DNA from: Pseudaquidulcibacter saccharophilus
GTDB taxonomy: Bacteria > Pseudomonadota > Alphaproteobacteria > Caulobacterales > Aquidulcibacteraceae
DNA length: 64,000 nt
Reading direction: 5' to 3'
Assembly (NCBI RefSeq): GCF_019455445.1
Contig: NZ_JAHWUS010000005.1
Location: forward strand, 1 to 64,000
Shown: one piece after another, positions 10,228 to 19,417 of the stretch
Position numbering within the stretch: the first letter of the stretch is position 1
How the letters are laid out: each line of letters begins with the position of its first letter
Notes under the pieces: model-generated
The model's database searches: none
The model's input: the letters and a program-made list of their open reading frames with translations, nothing else
Told to the model about the DNA's origin: nothing
Program-made: the position numbers and the translations under genes

Positions 10228-11115
10228 ATGGCTTCAGATATTAAATATTTTATCGGAATTGATGGCGGTGGCACAAAATGCCATGCCGCAATTTTTGATG
10301 ACAATAATATTATTTTGGGTGAAGGAATTGGCGGCGAAGCGAATGTCCGCCTTGGACTTGATTTGGTTGTCAAAAGCATCAATTCCGCAATTGATATTGC
10401 CTTTGAAAATGCGGGGCTAAACAAACAAATCGCAAAATCCTGCGCTTTGGGCATTGGTCTTGCGGGGCTTGCAAACCAAAATGATGCGGACGCAATTATC
10501 AATATATTTTCGGACTTTGGTTTTGTTAATGTGGCATCTGACGCGCATATCGCCTGTCTAGGGGCATATGACGGAAAAGATGGCGCGATTTTAATTAGTG
10601 GCACTGGCAGTATTGGATATGCCATTGTTGGTGGCAAAAGCCACAAAATCGGCGGCTGGGGTTTTGAAATTAGTGACGATGGTTCAGGCGCAATAATCGG
10701 GCGCGAAGCATTACATGAGACCTTATTATGTTATGATGGCATCCGTCCACACACTGCCCTTAGTAAAGAAATCCTTGCAAAATTTGACGGTAACCCACGA
10801 AATATTGTGAAATTTGTAACCGGCGCAAAGCCAAAAGATTTTGGTACATTTGCGCCGCTTGTGACCCAATTTGCGCAATACGGCGATATTATTGCCACCG
10901 AGATTATGCAAAAGGCGGCGCATACAATCGGGCTTTATATATTGCGTCTTAATGAAATTGGTGCGCCAAAAATTTGTATGTTGGGTGGTATGGCGGCGGC
11001 ATTGCGCCCTTGGTTACCTGATGATGTTAGGCAATTTATTGCTGAACCCATCAAAGATGCCATCGGTGGTGCTTTATTGCTGGCACGCGGGGCAAATAAT
11101 GGTTTTGCTTTATAA
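10228..11115 (+). CDS. BadF/BadG/BcrA/BcrD-family sugar kinase, probable N-acetylglucosamine or glucosamine kinase
   Basis: About 295 residues with the ASKHA fold: N-terminal phosphate loop IGIDGGGTKCHAAIFD, second phosphate motif ISGTGSIGYA, and a C-terminal adenosine-type motif CMLGGMAAALRPWL. Proteobacterial members of this family phosphorylate cytoplasmic GlcNAc or glucosamine. With the nag island 11 kb away that is the likeliest role, perhaps for sugar released inside the cell by wall recycling. Start at ATG 10228 is set by the AGGGAAAATA ribosome site; an upstream ATG at 10204 overlaps sbcC. It converges on hypC with a 6-base overlap. Confidence 0.75.
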   Translation: MASDIKYFIGIDGGGTKCHAAIFDDNNIILGEGIGGEANVRLGLDLVVKSINSAIDIAFENAGLNKQIAKSCALGIGLAGLANQNDADAIINIFSDFGFVNVASDAHIACLGAYDGKDGAILISGTGSIGYAIVGGKSHKIGGWGFEISDDGSGAIIGREALHETLLCYDGIRPHTALSKEILAKFDGNPRNIVKFVTGAKPKDFGTFAPLVTQFAQYGDIIATEIMQKAAHTIGLYILRLNEIGAPKICMLGGMAAALRPWLPDDVRQFIAEPIKDAIGGALLLARGANNGFAL

Positions 11116-11358
11116 TGATTGATTAATGGCATCAAGTTCTTTGAATGCGGCAAGGGTTTCTCTTGCCTCATCCTCATCAATTAAATCCATCGCAAAACCT
11201 AGGTGAATTAATACCCATTGCCCTATTAATTTATCAAGATTATCATCGGCCACACAGGTCAAATCAATTTCCCGTAATTCACCCGAAAATTCGACAATGG
11301 CAATTGATTTGGCATGGTCCTTTATTGATTTTATTTGCCCGGGAATGCCAACACACAT
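11110..11358 (-). CDS. hypC: [NiFe]-hydrogenase assembly chaperone HypC/HupF
   Basis: 82 residues beginning MCVGIPGQI. The N-terminal Met-Cys is the hallmark of HypC, whose Cys2 helps carry the Fe(CN)2CO unit to the large-subunit precursor. It is the last gene of the hox operon; the hypA stop abuts its start. The HypD, HypE, HypF and HypB partners are not encoded in this window. Confidence 0.93.
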   Translation of the reverse strand: MCVGIPGQIKSIKDHAKSIAIVEFSGELREIDLTCVADDNLDKLIGQWVLIHLGFAMDLIDEDEARETLAAFKELDAINQSL

Positions 11359-11700
11359 TTAAACAACCTCAAGATTTTTTATTCTTAATGCATCGCCTCC
11401 ATTTACCATTATTCGGCCGCTTCCGCATTTGGGGCATAGTGATAATCTATCATTAGTTTCAAAATTTTCCGAACATTCAAAACAAGTGGCACTCCCGCAT
11501 TGATCCATTATCTCAAGCGTTGCGCCTTCGGCAGTTGTGCCATTGCTTATGGCATCAAAACAAAAATGCAGGGCGTCGTTTTCGACGCCCGCAAAACAGC
11601 CGATTTCAAGAATTACTTTTTTTACCTTGGTGGCATTTTCACGTTTGCAAATCGCCTCGATATGCTCAAGAACAGATTCGCATATCGACATTTCATGCAT
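11359..11700 (-). CDS. hypA: hydrogenase nickel insertion protein HypA
   Basis: 113 residues. MHEMSI at the N-terminus supplies His2, the nickel ligand. A zinc domain follows with two Cys pairs (CFEC and CPKC, residues about 72-93), the standard HypA layout. It delivers nickel into the HoxH active site together with HypB, which is not seen here. It is placed between hupE and hypC with no gaps, so it is translated as part of the hydrogenase operon. Confidence 0.94.
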   Translation of the reverse strand: MHEMSICESVLEHIEAICKRENATKVKKVILEIGCFAGVENDALHFCFDAISNGTTAEGATLEIMDQCGSATCFECSENFETNDRLSLCPKCGSGRIMVNGGDALRIKNLEVV

Positions 11701-11701
11701 A

Positions 11702-12265
11702 TTACGATGCCAACATCAACAATCCGGCAACCCCCATAAAGCCACCAAAATATGGTGCAGCATCACGAAGTGCTTTGAACTTCAAGCCAGCAAAGCCGCC
11801 AATTGCATGCATAAAAATGGTTGAAATCATAAAGCCTGCAACATATGAAACCGCAATATTGCTTGCCTCGGCACCGTGGGCAAAACCGTGGAATGTGCCG
11901 GCAATTAGTGCAAGTGATGCGGCGGCATAAACCGGAACTTTGTCTTTAAATGCCAATGCCAAACCAATTATAATCACACTTAGGGCAATGATATTTTCAA
12001 CCATTGGCAGGGCAATACCAGTAAAAGCAAAAGTAACCCCAAGCAACATGCCGCTTACAAACCCAACTGGAAGCAATAGCCCCTTAAGGTCCTTATAAAA
12101 TGATGCCCAAAGACCAATGCCGACCATTGCCAAAATATGATCAAGACCTGCGGCTGGGTGTTCCAAACCTTCGGAAAAGGTAAAGATTGCACCATGCCCA
12201 GGGTGCGCCATTGCCGCAGTGCCGATTAAAGAAGCAAGCAATGCGATTGATATTGATTTTTTCAT
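11702..12265 (-). CDS. hupE: HupE/UreJ-family nickel permease
   Basis: 187 residues with an N-terminal signal-like segment, then the family motif HPGHG followed by the HPxxGxDH-type motif (EHPAAGLDHILAMVGIGLWA). About six hydrophobic segments follow. HupE/UreJ proteins carry out energy-independent nickel uptake for hydrogenase or urease. The gene overlaps the upstream protease gene by 4 bases and precedes hypA, so its role here is nickel supply for HoxH. Confidence 0.9.
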   Translation of the reverse strand: MKKSISIALLASLIGTAAMAHPGHGAIFTFSEGLEHPAAGLDHILAMVGIGLWASFYKDLKGLLLPVGFVSGMLLGVTFAFTGIALPMVENIIALSVIIIGLALAFKDKVPVYAAASLALIAGTFHGFAHGAEASNIAVSYVAGFMISTIFMHAIGGFAGLKFKALRDAAPYFGGFMGVAGLLMLAS

Positions 12266-12756
12266 AATACTTCCTCTTCTGTTGGCTTAGCTTGCGCCTT
12301 TTCTCGCCAATTATCAACATTAGAATTCGCTAAAATGGTGTGTAAAAATGTCCATGCTGCTTCTAAATTTTTTGTGCCAATTTCGCTTATGTCTTCACCC
12401 AAGCCAAAGGATTTTCCCTTTACGCATAATATGAATGATGGCGGCGGTGCCTTCCCATTAATTTTAACAAAGACATCAAGCACGGTTTGCGGCGACAAGG
12501 CATGGCTTGTATGGCTTAATTCCCCTGTCGGTTCGATTTCATAAAATGCGAATGGTGCAGGTGTATCAATTCCGGCATCAATGAATAATGCCAAATCTTG
12601 TTCGTTTAAATCGAGTGCATGATCGATTTGTAACTGAAAATCTTCAATGCAGGTGATATTGGCATGGTTCTCTTCATCAATTCGGCCCAATAAAAATGGC
12701 CCAATTGCATCATCGCCGCGCGAAGGGTTGCCATATCCGAATACCACCACATTCAT
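12262..12756 (-). CDS. hoxW: hydrogenase maturation protease (HoxW/HyaD family)
   Basis: 164 residues. The N-terminal FGYGNPSRGDDAIGP motif carries the conserved Asp of the maturation peptidases, and LALFIDAGID holds the second Asp region. These enzymes clip the C-terminal extension of the large subunit once nickel is in place. It sits 3 bases downstream of hoxH, whose C-terminal tail is its expected substrate, and overlaps hupE by 4 bases. Confidence 0.9.
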   Translation of the reverse strand: MNVVVFGYGNPSRGDDAIGPFLLGRIDEENHANITCIEDFQLQIDHALDLNEQDLALFIDAGIDTPAPFAFYEIEPTGELSHTSHALSPQTVLDVFVKINGKAPPPSFILCVKGKSFGLGEDISEIGTKNLEAAWTFLHTILANSNVDNWREKAQAKPTEEEVL

Positions 12757-12759
12757 TGA

Positions 12760-14235
12760 CTACATACCATTCATGTTTTTAAAGCGTGTATCAATTACTT
12801 TGCCGTTTAGGTCGGTCAAACTAACTTCAAGCGGCATTTTACCAATCGCATGTGTTGCACAAGACAAGCACGGGTCATAGGCACGTATCGCCACTTCAAG
12901 ATGGTTCATAAGCCCTTCGGTAACTTCCCGACCATTTAAAAACCGTGTTGCCACAGAGCGGATTGCCTCATTCATTGCCTGATTATTGTTTGTGGTTGAA
13001 ACAATAAGGTTACAGAATGTAACAACATCATCCTCATTAACGCGGTAATGGTGGAATAATGTGCCGCGTGGCGCCTCGATAACGCCAACCGCTTCTTCTT
13101 TCCTTGCGCCCTTATCGGCAATTAAATCAGTGCCGAGAATATCAGGGTCATTCAATAAATCTCGAATAACCTCAACCCCGTGAAGTGCCTCAATCATCCT
13201 TGCCCAATGGAACAACAATGCACCGTGACTAGGGCGGCCATTGCCAATTGCCAATAAGTCTTGGCGCTCTTTTTCGGCAAGTGGGGTCGGAATAAAGTCA
13301 CAAACTTGTACACGCGCCAATGGACCAACTTTGTACCAGCCATTTTCAGGACCAAGCGAGCGAATGAACGGAAACTTCATATATGACCAAGGCTTCACTT
13401 CTTCGTCAAAAACGCTTTCATAATTTGCATAATCGACATGGTCAAAAATGTTTTTGCCATTCGCATCATTGGCGCGCAAGCCGCCATGATATAAATCAAG
13501 CGCACCATCACCGCGCACCATGCCCATCATGTTTGAATCAAACTCCCCGAATTTATTATAAAAATCAGGGTCGCTTTCATGCAACTTCTTAAGCATATGG
13601 ATTGCGGCGGTTGACCATGCAATCATATCATCAACCTTGGCCAACATGGCATCACGTTCAGCGATTGTAAGCGCCTTGTTCATACCGCCCGGGATTGCGC
13701 CTGTGCCGTGTACTTTTTTACCCGCAACATGTTGAATAACTTCTTGACCAAATTTACGAAGTAAAACGCCTTGGGTTGCGATTTCTGGGTGTGCGGCAAC
13801 AACACCAATAATATTGCGCTTTGCAACATCGCTTTCAAAACCCAATAATAAATCAGGTGATGCGAGGTGGAAGAAATGCACGGCATGTGATTGCACAATT
13901 TGCCCATAATGCATAAGGCGGCGCAGTTTTTCTGCGGTTGGGGTAATTGCGCCATATCCAGCAATGATATCCATTGCCTTCACTGCAGCCAATTGGTGGC
14001 TTACGGGGCAAATACCGCAAAGTCTTTGCACCGAAACCGGCACTTCCCAATAAGGGCGACCTTCAATAAATTTTTCAAACCCACGAAATTCAACAATGTG
14101 CAAACGCACTTGATGAATTTTATTATCGTCATCCAAAAGGATAGTAACTTTTCCATGCCCTTCAACACGGCTAACAGGATCGATGACGAGGCGGCGAAGT
14201 TTTTCCGGACTTTCGGCGGTTTCCAAATAGGACAT
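12760..14235 (-). CDS. hoxH: NAD-linked [NiFe]-hydrogenase large subunit HoxH
   Basis: Holds the Ni-Fe active site. The L1 motif RLCGICPVSH supplies Cys73 and Cys76. The L2 motif DPCLSCATH near the C-terminus supplies the other two cysteines and ends at the His after which HoxW should cleave, leaving a tail of about 29 residues in the precursor. The IDPVSRVEGHGKV opening and the 491-residue length fit group 3d large subunits. ATG 14235 is chosen because an AGAGGAAAC ribosome site precedes it; the frame also opens at a TTG 18 bases upstream that overlaps the hoxY stop. Confidence 0.96.
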   Translation of the reverse strand: MSYLETAESPEKLRRLVIDPVSRVEGHGKVTILLDDDNKIHQVRLHIVEFRGFEKFIEGRPYWEVPVSVQRLCGICPVSHQLAAVKAMDIIAGYGAITPTAEKLRRLMHYGQIVQSHAVHFFHLASPDLLLGFESDVAKRNIIGVVAAHPEIATQGVLLRKFGQEVIQHVAGKKVHGTGAIPGGMNKALTIAERDAMLAKVDDMIAWSTAAIHMLKKLHESDPDFYNKFGEFDSNMMGMVRGDGALDLYHGGLRANDANGKNIFDHVDYANYESVFDEEVKPWSYMKFPFIRSLGPENGWYKVGPLARVQVCDFIPTPLAEKERQDLLAIGNGRPSHGALLFHWARMIEALHGVEVIRDLLNDPDILGTDLIADKGARKEEAVGVIEAPRGTLFHHYRVNEDDVVTFCNLIVSTTNNNQAMNEAIRSVATRFLNGREVTEGLMNHLEVAIRAYDPCLSCATHAIGKMPLEVSLTDLNGKVIDTRFKNMNGM

Positions 14236-14249
14236 CTTATTGTTTCCTC

Positions 14250-14822
14250 TCAATCGAATTTTAGTAATGGATGCTCAAGACGTGGCATATGTCCGGCAAT
14301 TAAATCTGTAACGAATTTCCAGATTGTGTCGCCAGATGGTGGGCAACCGGGAATGAAATAGTCAACCCGTACCACCTCATTAATCGGATGCACTTTGTCG
14401 AGTAACAATGGCAATTCGCGGTCATTTGGGATTTGTTTGCCAAGGCCAGTACGGTCGCAATAAACTTCACGCAATGCATCACCAATATCAAGGTGGTTAC
14501 GTTGCGCCGGTAAACCACCGGCCACCGCGCATGCGCCAAAGGCAATCAGCACGTTGCAATTATCGCGAAATTCACGAAGCACGTGAACATTTTCGGAATT
14601 GCAAACACTGCCTTCAATCAGGCCAATATCACATGGGCCGCAATGTTTAATGTCGGTAATTGGGGAACGGTCAAATTCAACAACTTCGATTAATTGTAAA
14701 ATCCGCTCATCAATATCAAGCAATGACATATGGCAACCAAAGCAACCGCTTAAAGAAGTTGTCGCCACGCGGATTTTGCGTTTTGCAACTTTTTGTGGTT
14801 GGGAAGAAACCTGTGTATCCAT
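14250..14822 (-). CDS. hoxY: NAD-linked [NiFe]-hydrogenase small subunit HoxY
   Basis: 190 residues, short like group 3d small subunits and lacking a Tat signal, so cytoplasmic. Cysteine ligands of the proximal [4Fe-4S] cluster are visible in SGCFGCHMSLLD, HCGPCDIGLIEG, FGACAVAGG and PGCPPSG. It pairs with HoxH to pass electrons toward HoxU and HoxF. The gap to hoxU is 2 bases. Confidence 0.95.
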   Translation of the reverse strand: MDTQVSSQPQKVAKRKIRVATTSLSGCFGCHMSLLDIDERILQLIEVVEFDRSPITDIKHCGPCDIGLIEGSVCNSENVHVLREFRDNCNVLIAFGACAVAGGLPAQRNHLDIGDALREVYCDRTGLGKQIPNDRELPLLLDKVHPINEVVRVDYFIPGCPPSGDTIWKFVTDLIAGHMPRLEHPLLKFD

Positions 14823-14824
14823 GA

Positions 14825-15547
14825 TTATAATCCCCCCTCTGCATCCGCTGCGATTTGTTCACGGATGGTTTGTTCATCATATTTACGTTCACCAATTGGT
14901 TTCGCGTAACCGACACGTTTTTCCAAAATTGCACCAACGGGGCAAACATGTGCCGCTTTATCGGTTAATGCGAAATCGGTATCGCCCAATTTGCCAGATG
15001 GCGAATTAATAACGAGGTGTGATTTCATCCCCCGTCCCGCCAAAGCAAAGATATTTTTGCCATCGACATCGCGGCTTGTTTGCACGCATTGTTCGCAAAG
15101 GATGCAGCGGTTGAAATCAATCATTACATCAGGGTGCGAGGCATCAATCGGACGCTCTGGAAAGAAATGCGGGAAGTGTGGGTTTAGCATTTCAAGGTCG
15201 TATGCGACCGCCTGTAATTTACAATTTCCGCTTTTTTCGCATCCGGGGCAGAAGTGGTTGCCTTCGACAAAAATCATTTGCAATTGCAATCTGCGTCTGC
15301 CGTCTAATTCTGGTGTGCTGCTTTGTACTTCTTGGCCGGGCATTGCCTTTATGGTGCAGGCAGAGCCAGAACGACCATTAACAATGACGGTGCATAATTT
15401 ACAGCTACCATGTGGTTTTAACTCAGGATTAAAACAAAGGTGTGGGATATAAAGACCGGCATCAAGTGCGGCCTCTAAAATTGTTTGCCCTGGCGTAAAT
15501 TGAACAATCTGACCGTCAAGGGTGAATGTATTTGCAATCTCGCTCAT
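14825..15547 (-). CDS. hoxU: hydrogenase diaphorase subunit HoxU (NuoG N-terminal-like)
   Basis: 240 residues with three iron-sulfur segments. There is a [2Fe-2S] ferredoxin-type set CFNPELKPHGSCKLC closed by a later Cys near 67, a His/Cys set HFCPGCEKSGNC, and a [4Fe-4S] set CILCEQC with a distal Cys at HVCPVG. This is the N-terminal part of complex I NuoG and the usual HoxU. It relays electrons between HoxY and HoxF. It overlaps the hoxF stop by 1 base. Confidence 0.95.
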   Translation of the reverse strand: MSEIANTFTLDGQIVQFTPGQTILEAALDAGLYIPHLCFNPELKPHGSCKLCTVIVNGRSGSACTIKAMPGQEVQSSTPELDGRRRLQLQMIFVEGNHFCPGCEKSGNCKLQAVAYDLEMLNPHFPHFFPERPIDASHPDVMIDFNRCILCEQCVQTSRDVDGKNIFALAGRGMKSHLVINSPSGKLGDTDFALTDKAAHVCPVGAILEKRVGYAKPIGERKYDEQTIREQIAADAEGGL

Positions 15548-17343
15548 TATTTTGCTCCAAGATGTGCATCGGCATCGTCACGGTGCGTTACCTCGCGGGA
15601 ACGGGCAAGTGATAATTCCAAATCAAAGGCTGGTAAGAAATCGCGGCTAGAAAGATGTTTATCAAATGCCGGACGGAATTTAGTAATACAGTCGCAAATG
15701 GCATTGCCCGCCGTTTGCCCCAGACCGCAATGGGCGAAATTCTTCATTTGATCGCGTAGGCGCTGAATTTCGTTGATTTCGTATTTTGTTCCACGTCCTA
15801 CGGCAATTTTTTGCATCATGTCTTTGACCAATGAAGTGCCAATCCGACATGGTGAACAGAAACCGCAACTTTCATGGGCAAAAAACTCGGCAAAATTTAG
15901 TGCCACTTCAAACATATCGCGGTCTTTGCCAAATATCATGAATGAGCCAGCGGTTGGCACATCTTCAAAGGCAATGCGGCGGTGGAATTCGTGGGGTGCT
16001 AGGCATACACCCGCCGCACCACTTATCTGCACCGCAATAACATCTTTTGCGCCGCATTCTTCAAGGACGTCGGAAATTCTAACCCCAAATGGGAATTCAT
16101 AAATTCCCGGACGGGCGCAATCACCAGAAACCGACAATAGTTTTGTACCGGTTGATTGGCGTGTGCCGCGACCCTCATACCACGCACCGCCACGTCTTGC
16201 GATTTCTGTAACTTTACAAAGGGTTTCAACGTTATTGACCACGGTTGGTTTGTTTTTATAACCACAAGTCACGGGGAATGGTGGGCGAATTCTTGGGCGC
16301 CCTGCTTTCCCCTCCAAGGATTCAATAAGTGCGGTTTCTTCGCCGCATACATATGCGCCGGCGCCAAGGTGGATTTCAATGTCAAAATCAAAACCATCTA
16401 TTCCAAGAATGTTCTGCCCCAAAAACCCTGCTGCGCGCATATTTTCTAGGAATATTTGCAAAGATTTTACAAGATATTTGTATTCGGCGCGCAAATAAAC
16501 AAACCCTTGTTTTGCACCTGTGGTAAATCCGGCAATTGTCATGCCTTCAAACACGTGACCCGCAAATGATTGTAGCAATACACGGTCTTTAAATGTGCCA
16601 GGTTCACCTTCATCGGCGTTGCAAACAATAAATCGTTCATCACTTTGTGAATTACGGCATAATTCCCATTTGACACCTGTTGTGAAACCTGCACCACCGC
16701 GACCACGAAGGTTTGAACGCTTCATTTCATCAAGCATTCCTTGTGCGCCTTTGGCAACTGCGGCCTTGATGGCATCGCCCATATTATATGCGGTTGCCAA
16801 TAATTCATCGGCACGGCGAATATTATTATCGACTTTGAAATAATGTGATGGCCAGTTTGAAACAGGAAGTCCGCTTTTTACAAGGTCACATATTTCGTCA
16901 ATACGGCGCGGTGTAAGATGGGTAATCGGCATATTGTTAATCAAAAGCGCGGGGCCTTGATCGCACATACCGGTGCATGATGTCATACCAACACTTACAA
17001 GGCCATCTTCAGAAACTGTATCTGGCTCAAGGTGGAGGCGGTTAAGCATATGGTCAAACAAGTCCTTATTGCCCAGCATGCGGTCGGTAATATTATCGGA
17101 AAATAGAATGCGGAATTTTCCATTCGGCTTTGCATGGAAAAATGAATAAAATTCAACAACACTTTGGACCCTGGTTATTGGAATTTCTAATTTATTCGCA
17201 AGATATTCCATGGTTTCAGGTGAAATATAGTCTAATTCATCCTGTATATCGTGCAATATTTGTAATAATCTTGTCGGGTCATTGTGGTGACGGTCAAGAA
17301 TCGGGGTAGCAATTTCAACAAGCGACAATGTGAGGTGCGTCAA
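15547..17343 (-). CDS. hoxF: hydrogenase diaphorase subunit HoxF with fused HoxE/NuoE-like N-terminal domain
   Basis: 598 residues. Residues about 1-150 are NuoE/HoxE-like; the rest is NuoF-like with the NADH/FMN region RGRGGAGFTTGVKWE, ADEGEPGTFKDR and GAGAYVCGEETALIESLEG, and the [4Fe-4S] motif SCGFCSPCRIGT. It exchanges electrons with NAD(H). In the N-terminal domain only the second cysteine pair (TSCTGMC) is visible; the first pair expected near residue 90 is absent. Start is TTG at 17343, preceded by a strong AGGAGGAAG ribosome site. First gene of the hox operon. Confidence 0.95.
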   Translation of the reverse strand: MTHLTLSLVEIATPILDRHHNDPTRLLQILHDIQDELDYISPETMEYLANKLEIPITRVQSVVEFYSFFHAKPNGKFRILFSDNITDRMLGNKDLFDHMLNRLHLEPDTVSEDGLVSVGMTSCTGMCDQGPALLINNMPITHLTPRRIDEICDLVKSGLPVSNWPSHYFKVDNNIRRADELLATAYNMGDAIKAAVAKGAQGMLDEMKRSNLRGRGGAGFTTGVKWELCRNSQSDERFIVCNADEGEPGTFKDRVLLQSFAGHVFEGMTIAGFTTGAKQGFVYLRAEYKYLVKSLQIFLENMRAAGFLGQNILGIDGFDFDIEIHLGAGAYVCGEETALIESLEGKAGRPRIRPPFPVTCGYKNKPTVVNNVETLCKVTEIARRGGAWYEGRGTRQSTGTKLLSVSGDCARPGIYEFPFGVRISDVLEECGAKDVIAVQISGAAGVCLAPHEFHRRIAFEDVPTAGSFMIFGKDRDMFEVALNFAEFFAHESCGFCSPCRIGTSLVKDMMQKIAVGRGTKYEINEIQRLRDQMKNFAHCGLGQTAGNAICDCITKFRPAFDKHLSSRDFLPAFDLELSLARSREVTHRDDADAHLGAK

Positions 17344-17879
17344 GACTTCCTCCTAATATAGAGGGCATCTTTTGGCCCCCTTAAATTTTGCGCGATTATG
17401 CAAAGAAAGATTTGTTTAGCAAACGCTATGCACATTGATTTTCTTTTATAATAATATTAGAAAAAACTTATGCATAATCAAGAATTTAGCCGTGCTGAAT
17501 TCGCATAACTCATTGAATGCAATGCGAAATATTTGACAATTTCCATTATTTTTATATGGAAATTTTTCGTTTTAAATTTTTCCAATTTCTTATCTGCGAC
17601 TATCGGTCTCAGCTGTCTTGTCCCGAGATTGAGATTGAAAAACTGTTGATTTTATAAAAATAAATGCTAGCGTTTAGCAATAACAATTAAATTTTGAATT
17701 TTGCCTAGCAAAAAAGCTGATTGCCACCAAAAGAATCATTATTTTAAAACCATGTAAAAATTACATATTTTTCGTATGCAGCAATATTTACTTGCGCATT
17801 TTTTGAATCCATGACAGAAAACTAACATTATAATTAATTTGTTGATTATTTTGCTTTTGCGTTTCGTGGAAGGTGTGAA
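17344..17879. promoter_or_regulatory. divergent intergenic region between hoxF and the D-aminoacylase gene
   Basis: 536 AT-rich bases without a credible gene. It must hold the hox promoter (minus) and the promoter of the deacylase operon (plus). Visible structures are a 10-base palindrome TTATGCATAA at 17468-17477 and an inverted repeat TTCGCAT/ATGCGAA with a 15-base spacer at 17500-17528. Either could be an operator. I saw no clear FNR box or sigma54 promoter. The ribosome site for the plus gene is GGAAGGTG just before 17880. Confidence 0.4.
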
Positions 17880-19388
17880 ATGCGTATTTCTGCTAGTTTA
17901 ATAAGTATGGCAATAGTGCTTTCTTGTGGCTCTTTTGCAATGGCGCAAAACGCGACATCAATTGTAAATGCAAGCATTGTTGATGGCACGGGCGCAAAAG
18001 CGCGGGTTGGCAATGTGCGCATTGATAATGGTCATATTATCTGCGTTGGCAAATGCACCCCGAACAAAGATGATATTATAATTAATGGCAAGGGCTTAAC
18101 ACTTGCCCCTGGCTTTATAGATACTCATAGCCACCACGATCGACACGTTGATAAACGACCTGATGCGCTTGCCGCAATTAATCAGGGTGTAACAACCGTT
18201 GTGGTTGGTGAAGATGGCGATAGCGCGCTTCCTTTAAGTACATTTTTTGATGCCCGCAAAACCAATCCCTCAACTATCAATTTTGCAAGTTATGTTGGGC
18301 ATGGCACTGTGCGCGGTGCTGTTATGGGTGCTGATTATAAACGTGCGGCAACCCCAGAAGAGATTACAAAGATGGAAGCGCTTGTCGAAGGCGCAATGAA
18401 AGAAGGGGCATTGGGGATTTCAACTGGTCTTGAATATGATCCCGGAATTTATTCCACCCATGAAGAGGTTATCGCATTGGCAAAAGTTGCCGCCAAATAT
18501 GGTGGTCGTTACATAAGCCACATGCGCAGTGAAGATGTCGAGCTTGACGCAGCAATTGACGAAGTAATTGAAATTGGTCGTCAGGCAAAATTACCCGTGC
18601 AAATTTCCCACCTAAAGATTGCTATGGTCGATAAATGGGGACAGGCCGATAAAGTTATCGCTAAATTAAACAAGGCGCGTGCCGAAGGCATTGATATAAC
18701 CGCCGATGTTTACCCATATACTTATTGGCAATCTAGCCTTGATGTATTGTTGCCACAGCGCGACTTTACAGATCGCAAGGCCGCAGAATTTGCATTAACT
18801 CACCTTGCTAAACCAGACGGTTTAATCATCACCAATTTCCCACCAGACCAATCCTATATCGGTAAATCTGTTGCCGATATTGCTAAATTGCGTGGCAAAG
18901 ATGATGTTACAACTTTCCTTGATTTGAATATTGAGGCGGCTGCAATGGGCAAAGGCTCTGGCGTAATGGGGCGCGCCATGAGTGATGATGACGTGGCAAA
19001 ACTTATTGGTTGGAAATATTCAAATATTTGTTCCGACGGTCGTATTGTTGATATGCACCCACGTGGTTCAGGGTCTTTTGCGCGCGTAATTGCATGGCTC
19101 GTAAGAGATAGAAAGCAAATGAGCCTAGAGACAGCAGTGTATAAAATGACTGGTCTTGCGGCGGCTCATATGGGTTTTACAGATAGGGGTAAAATCGCAA
19201 AAGGTATGGTCGCTGATTTAGTTTTATTTGATGCAAAGAAAATTAAAGACAACGCAACCTTTCAAAATCCTGCGGCAATTGCCGATGGTGTGAATGAGGT
19301 TTGGGTTTACGGCACACCCGTTTTCAAAGACGGCAAACCAACAGGCGAAAGACCGGGGCAAATTATTCGTCGTGTTGGAACAAAATAA
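17880..19388 (+). CDS. exported N-acyl-D-amino-acid deacylase (amidohydrolase family)
   Basis: 502 residues. A cleavable signal peptide is visible (residues 1-22, ending AMA before QN), so the enzyme should act in the periplasm. The metal site begins with DTHSHHDRHVD, later ISHLKIA and SDGRIVDMHPRG match D-aminoacylase and N-acyl-D-glutamate deacylase. It hydrolyses N-acyl-D-amino acids to free D-amino acids. It leads a run of four same-strand genes with DgcN- and DgcA-like proteins, so N-acyl-D-glutamate or D-aspartate from wall or humic peptides is a plausible substrate; the exact specificity is inferred. Confidence 0.85.
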   Translation: MRISASLISMAIVLSCGSFAMAQNATSIVNASIVDGTGAKARVGNVRIDNGHIICVGKCTPNKDDIIINGKGLTLAPGFIDTHSHHDRHVDKRPDALAAINQGVTTVVVGEDGDSALPLSTFFDARKTNPSTINFASYVGHGTVRGAVMGADYKRAATPEEITKMEALVEGAMKEGALGISTGLEYDPGIYSTHEEVIALAKVAAKYGGRYISHMRSEDVELDAAIDEVIEIGRQAKLPVQISHLKIAMVDKWGQADKVIAKLNKARAEGIDITADVYPYTYWQSSLDVLLPQRDFTDRKAAEFALTHLAKPDGLIITNFPPDQSYIGKSVADIAKLRGKDDVTTFLDLNIEAAAMGKGSGVMGRAMSDDDVAKLIGWKYSNICSDGRIVDMHPRGSGSFARVIAWLVRDRKQMSLETAVYKMTGLAAAHMGFTDRGKIAKGMVADLVLFDAKKIKDNATFQNPAAIADGVNEVWVYGTPVFKDGKPTGERPGQIIRRVGTK

Positions 19389-19417
19389 TTTAAATACTAA
19401 ATAAATCGGGGGATTTT

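Noticed and set aside
17344-17879. FNR box or sigma54 promoter before hoxF
   Set aside because: No TTGAT-N4-ATCAA or TGGCAC-N5-TTGCA match could be found by eye in the region.
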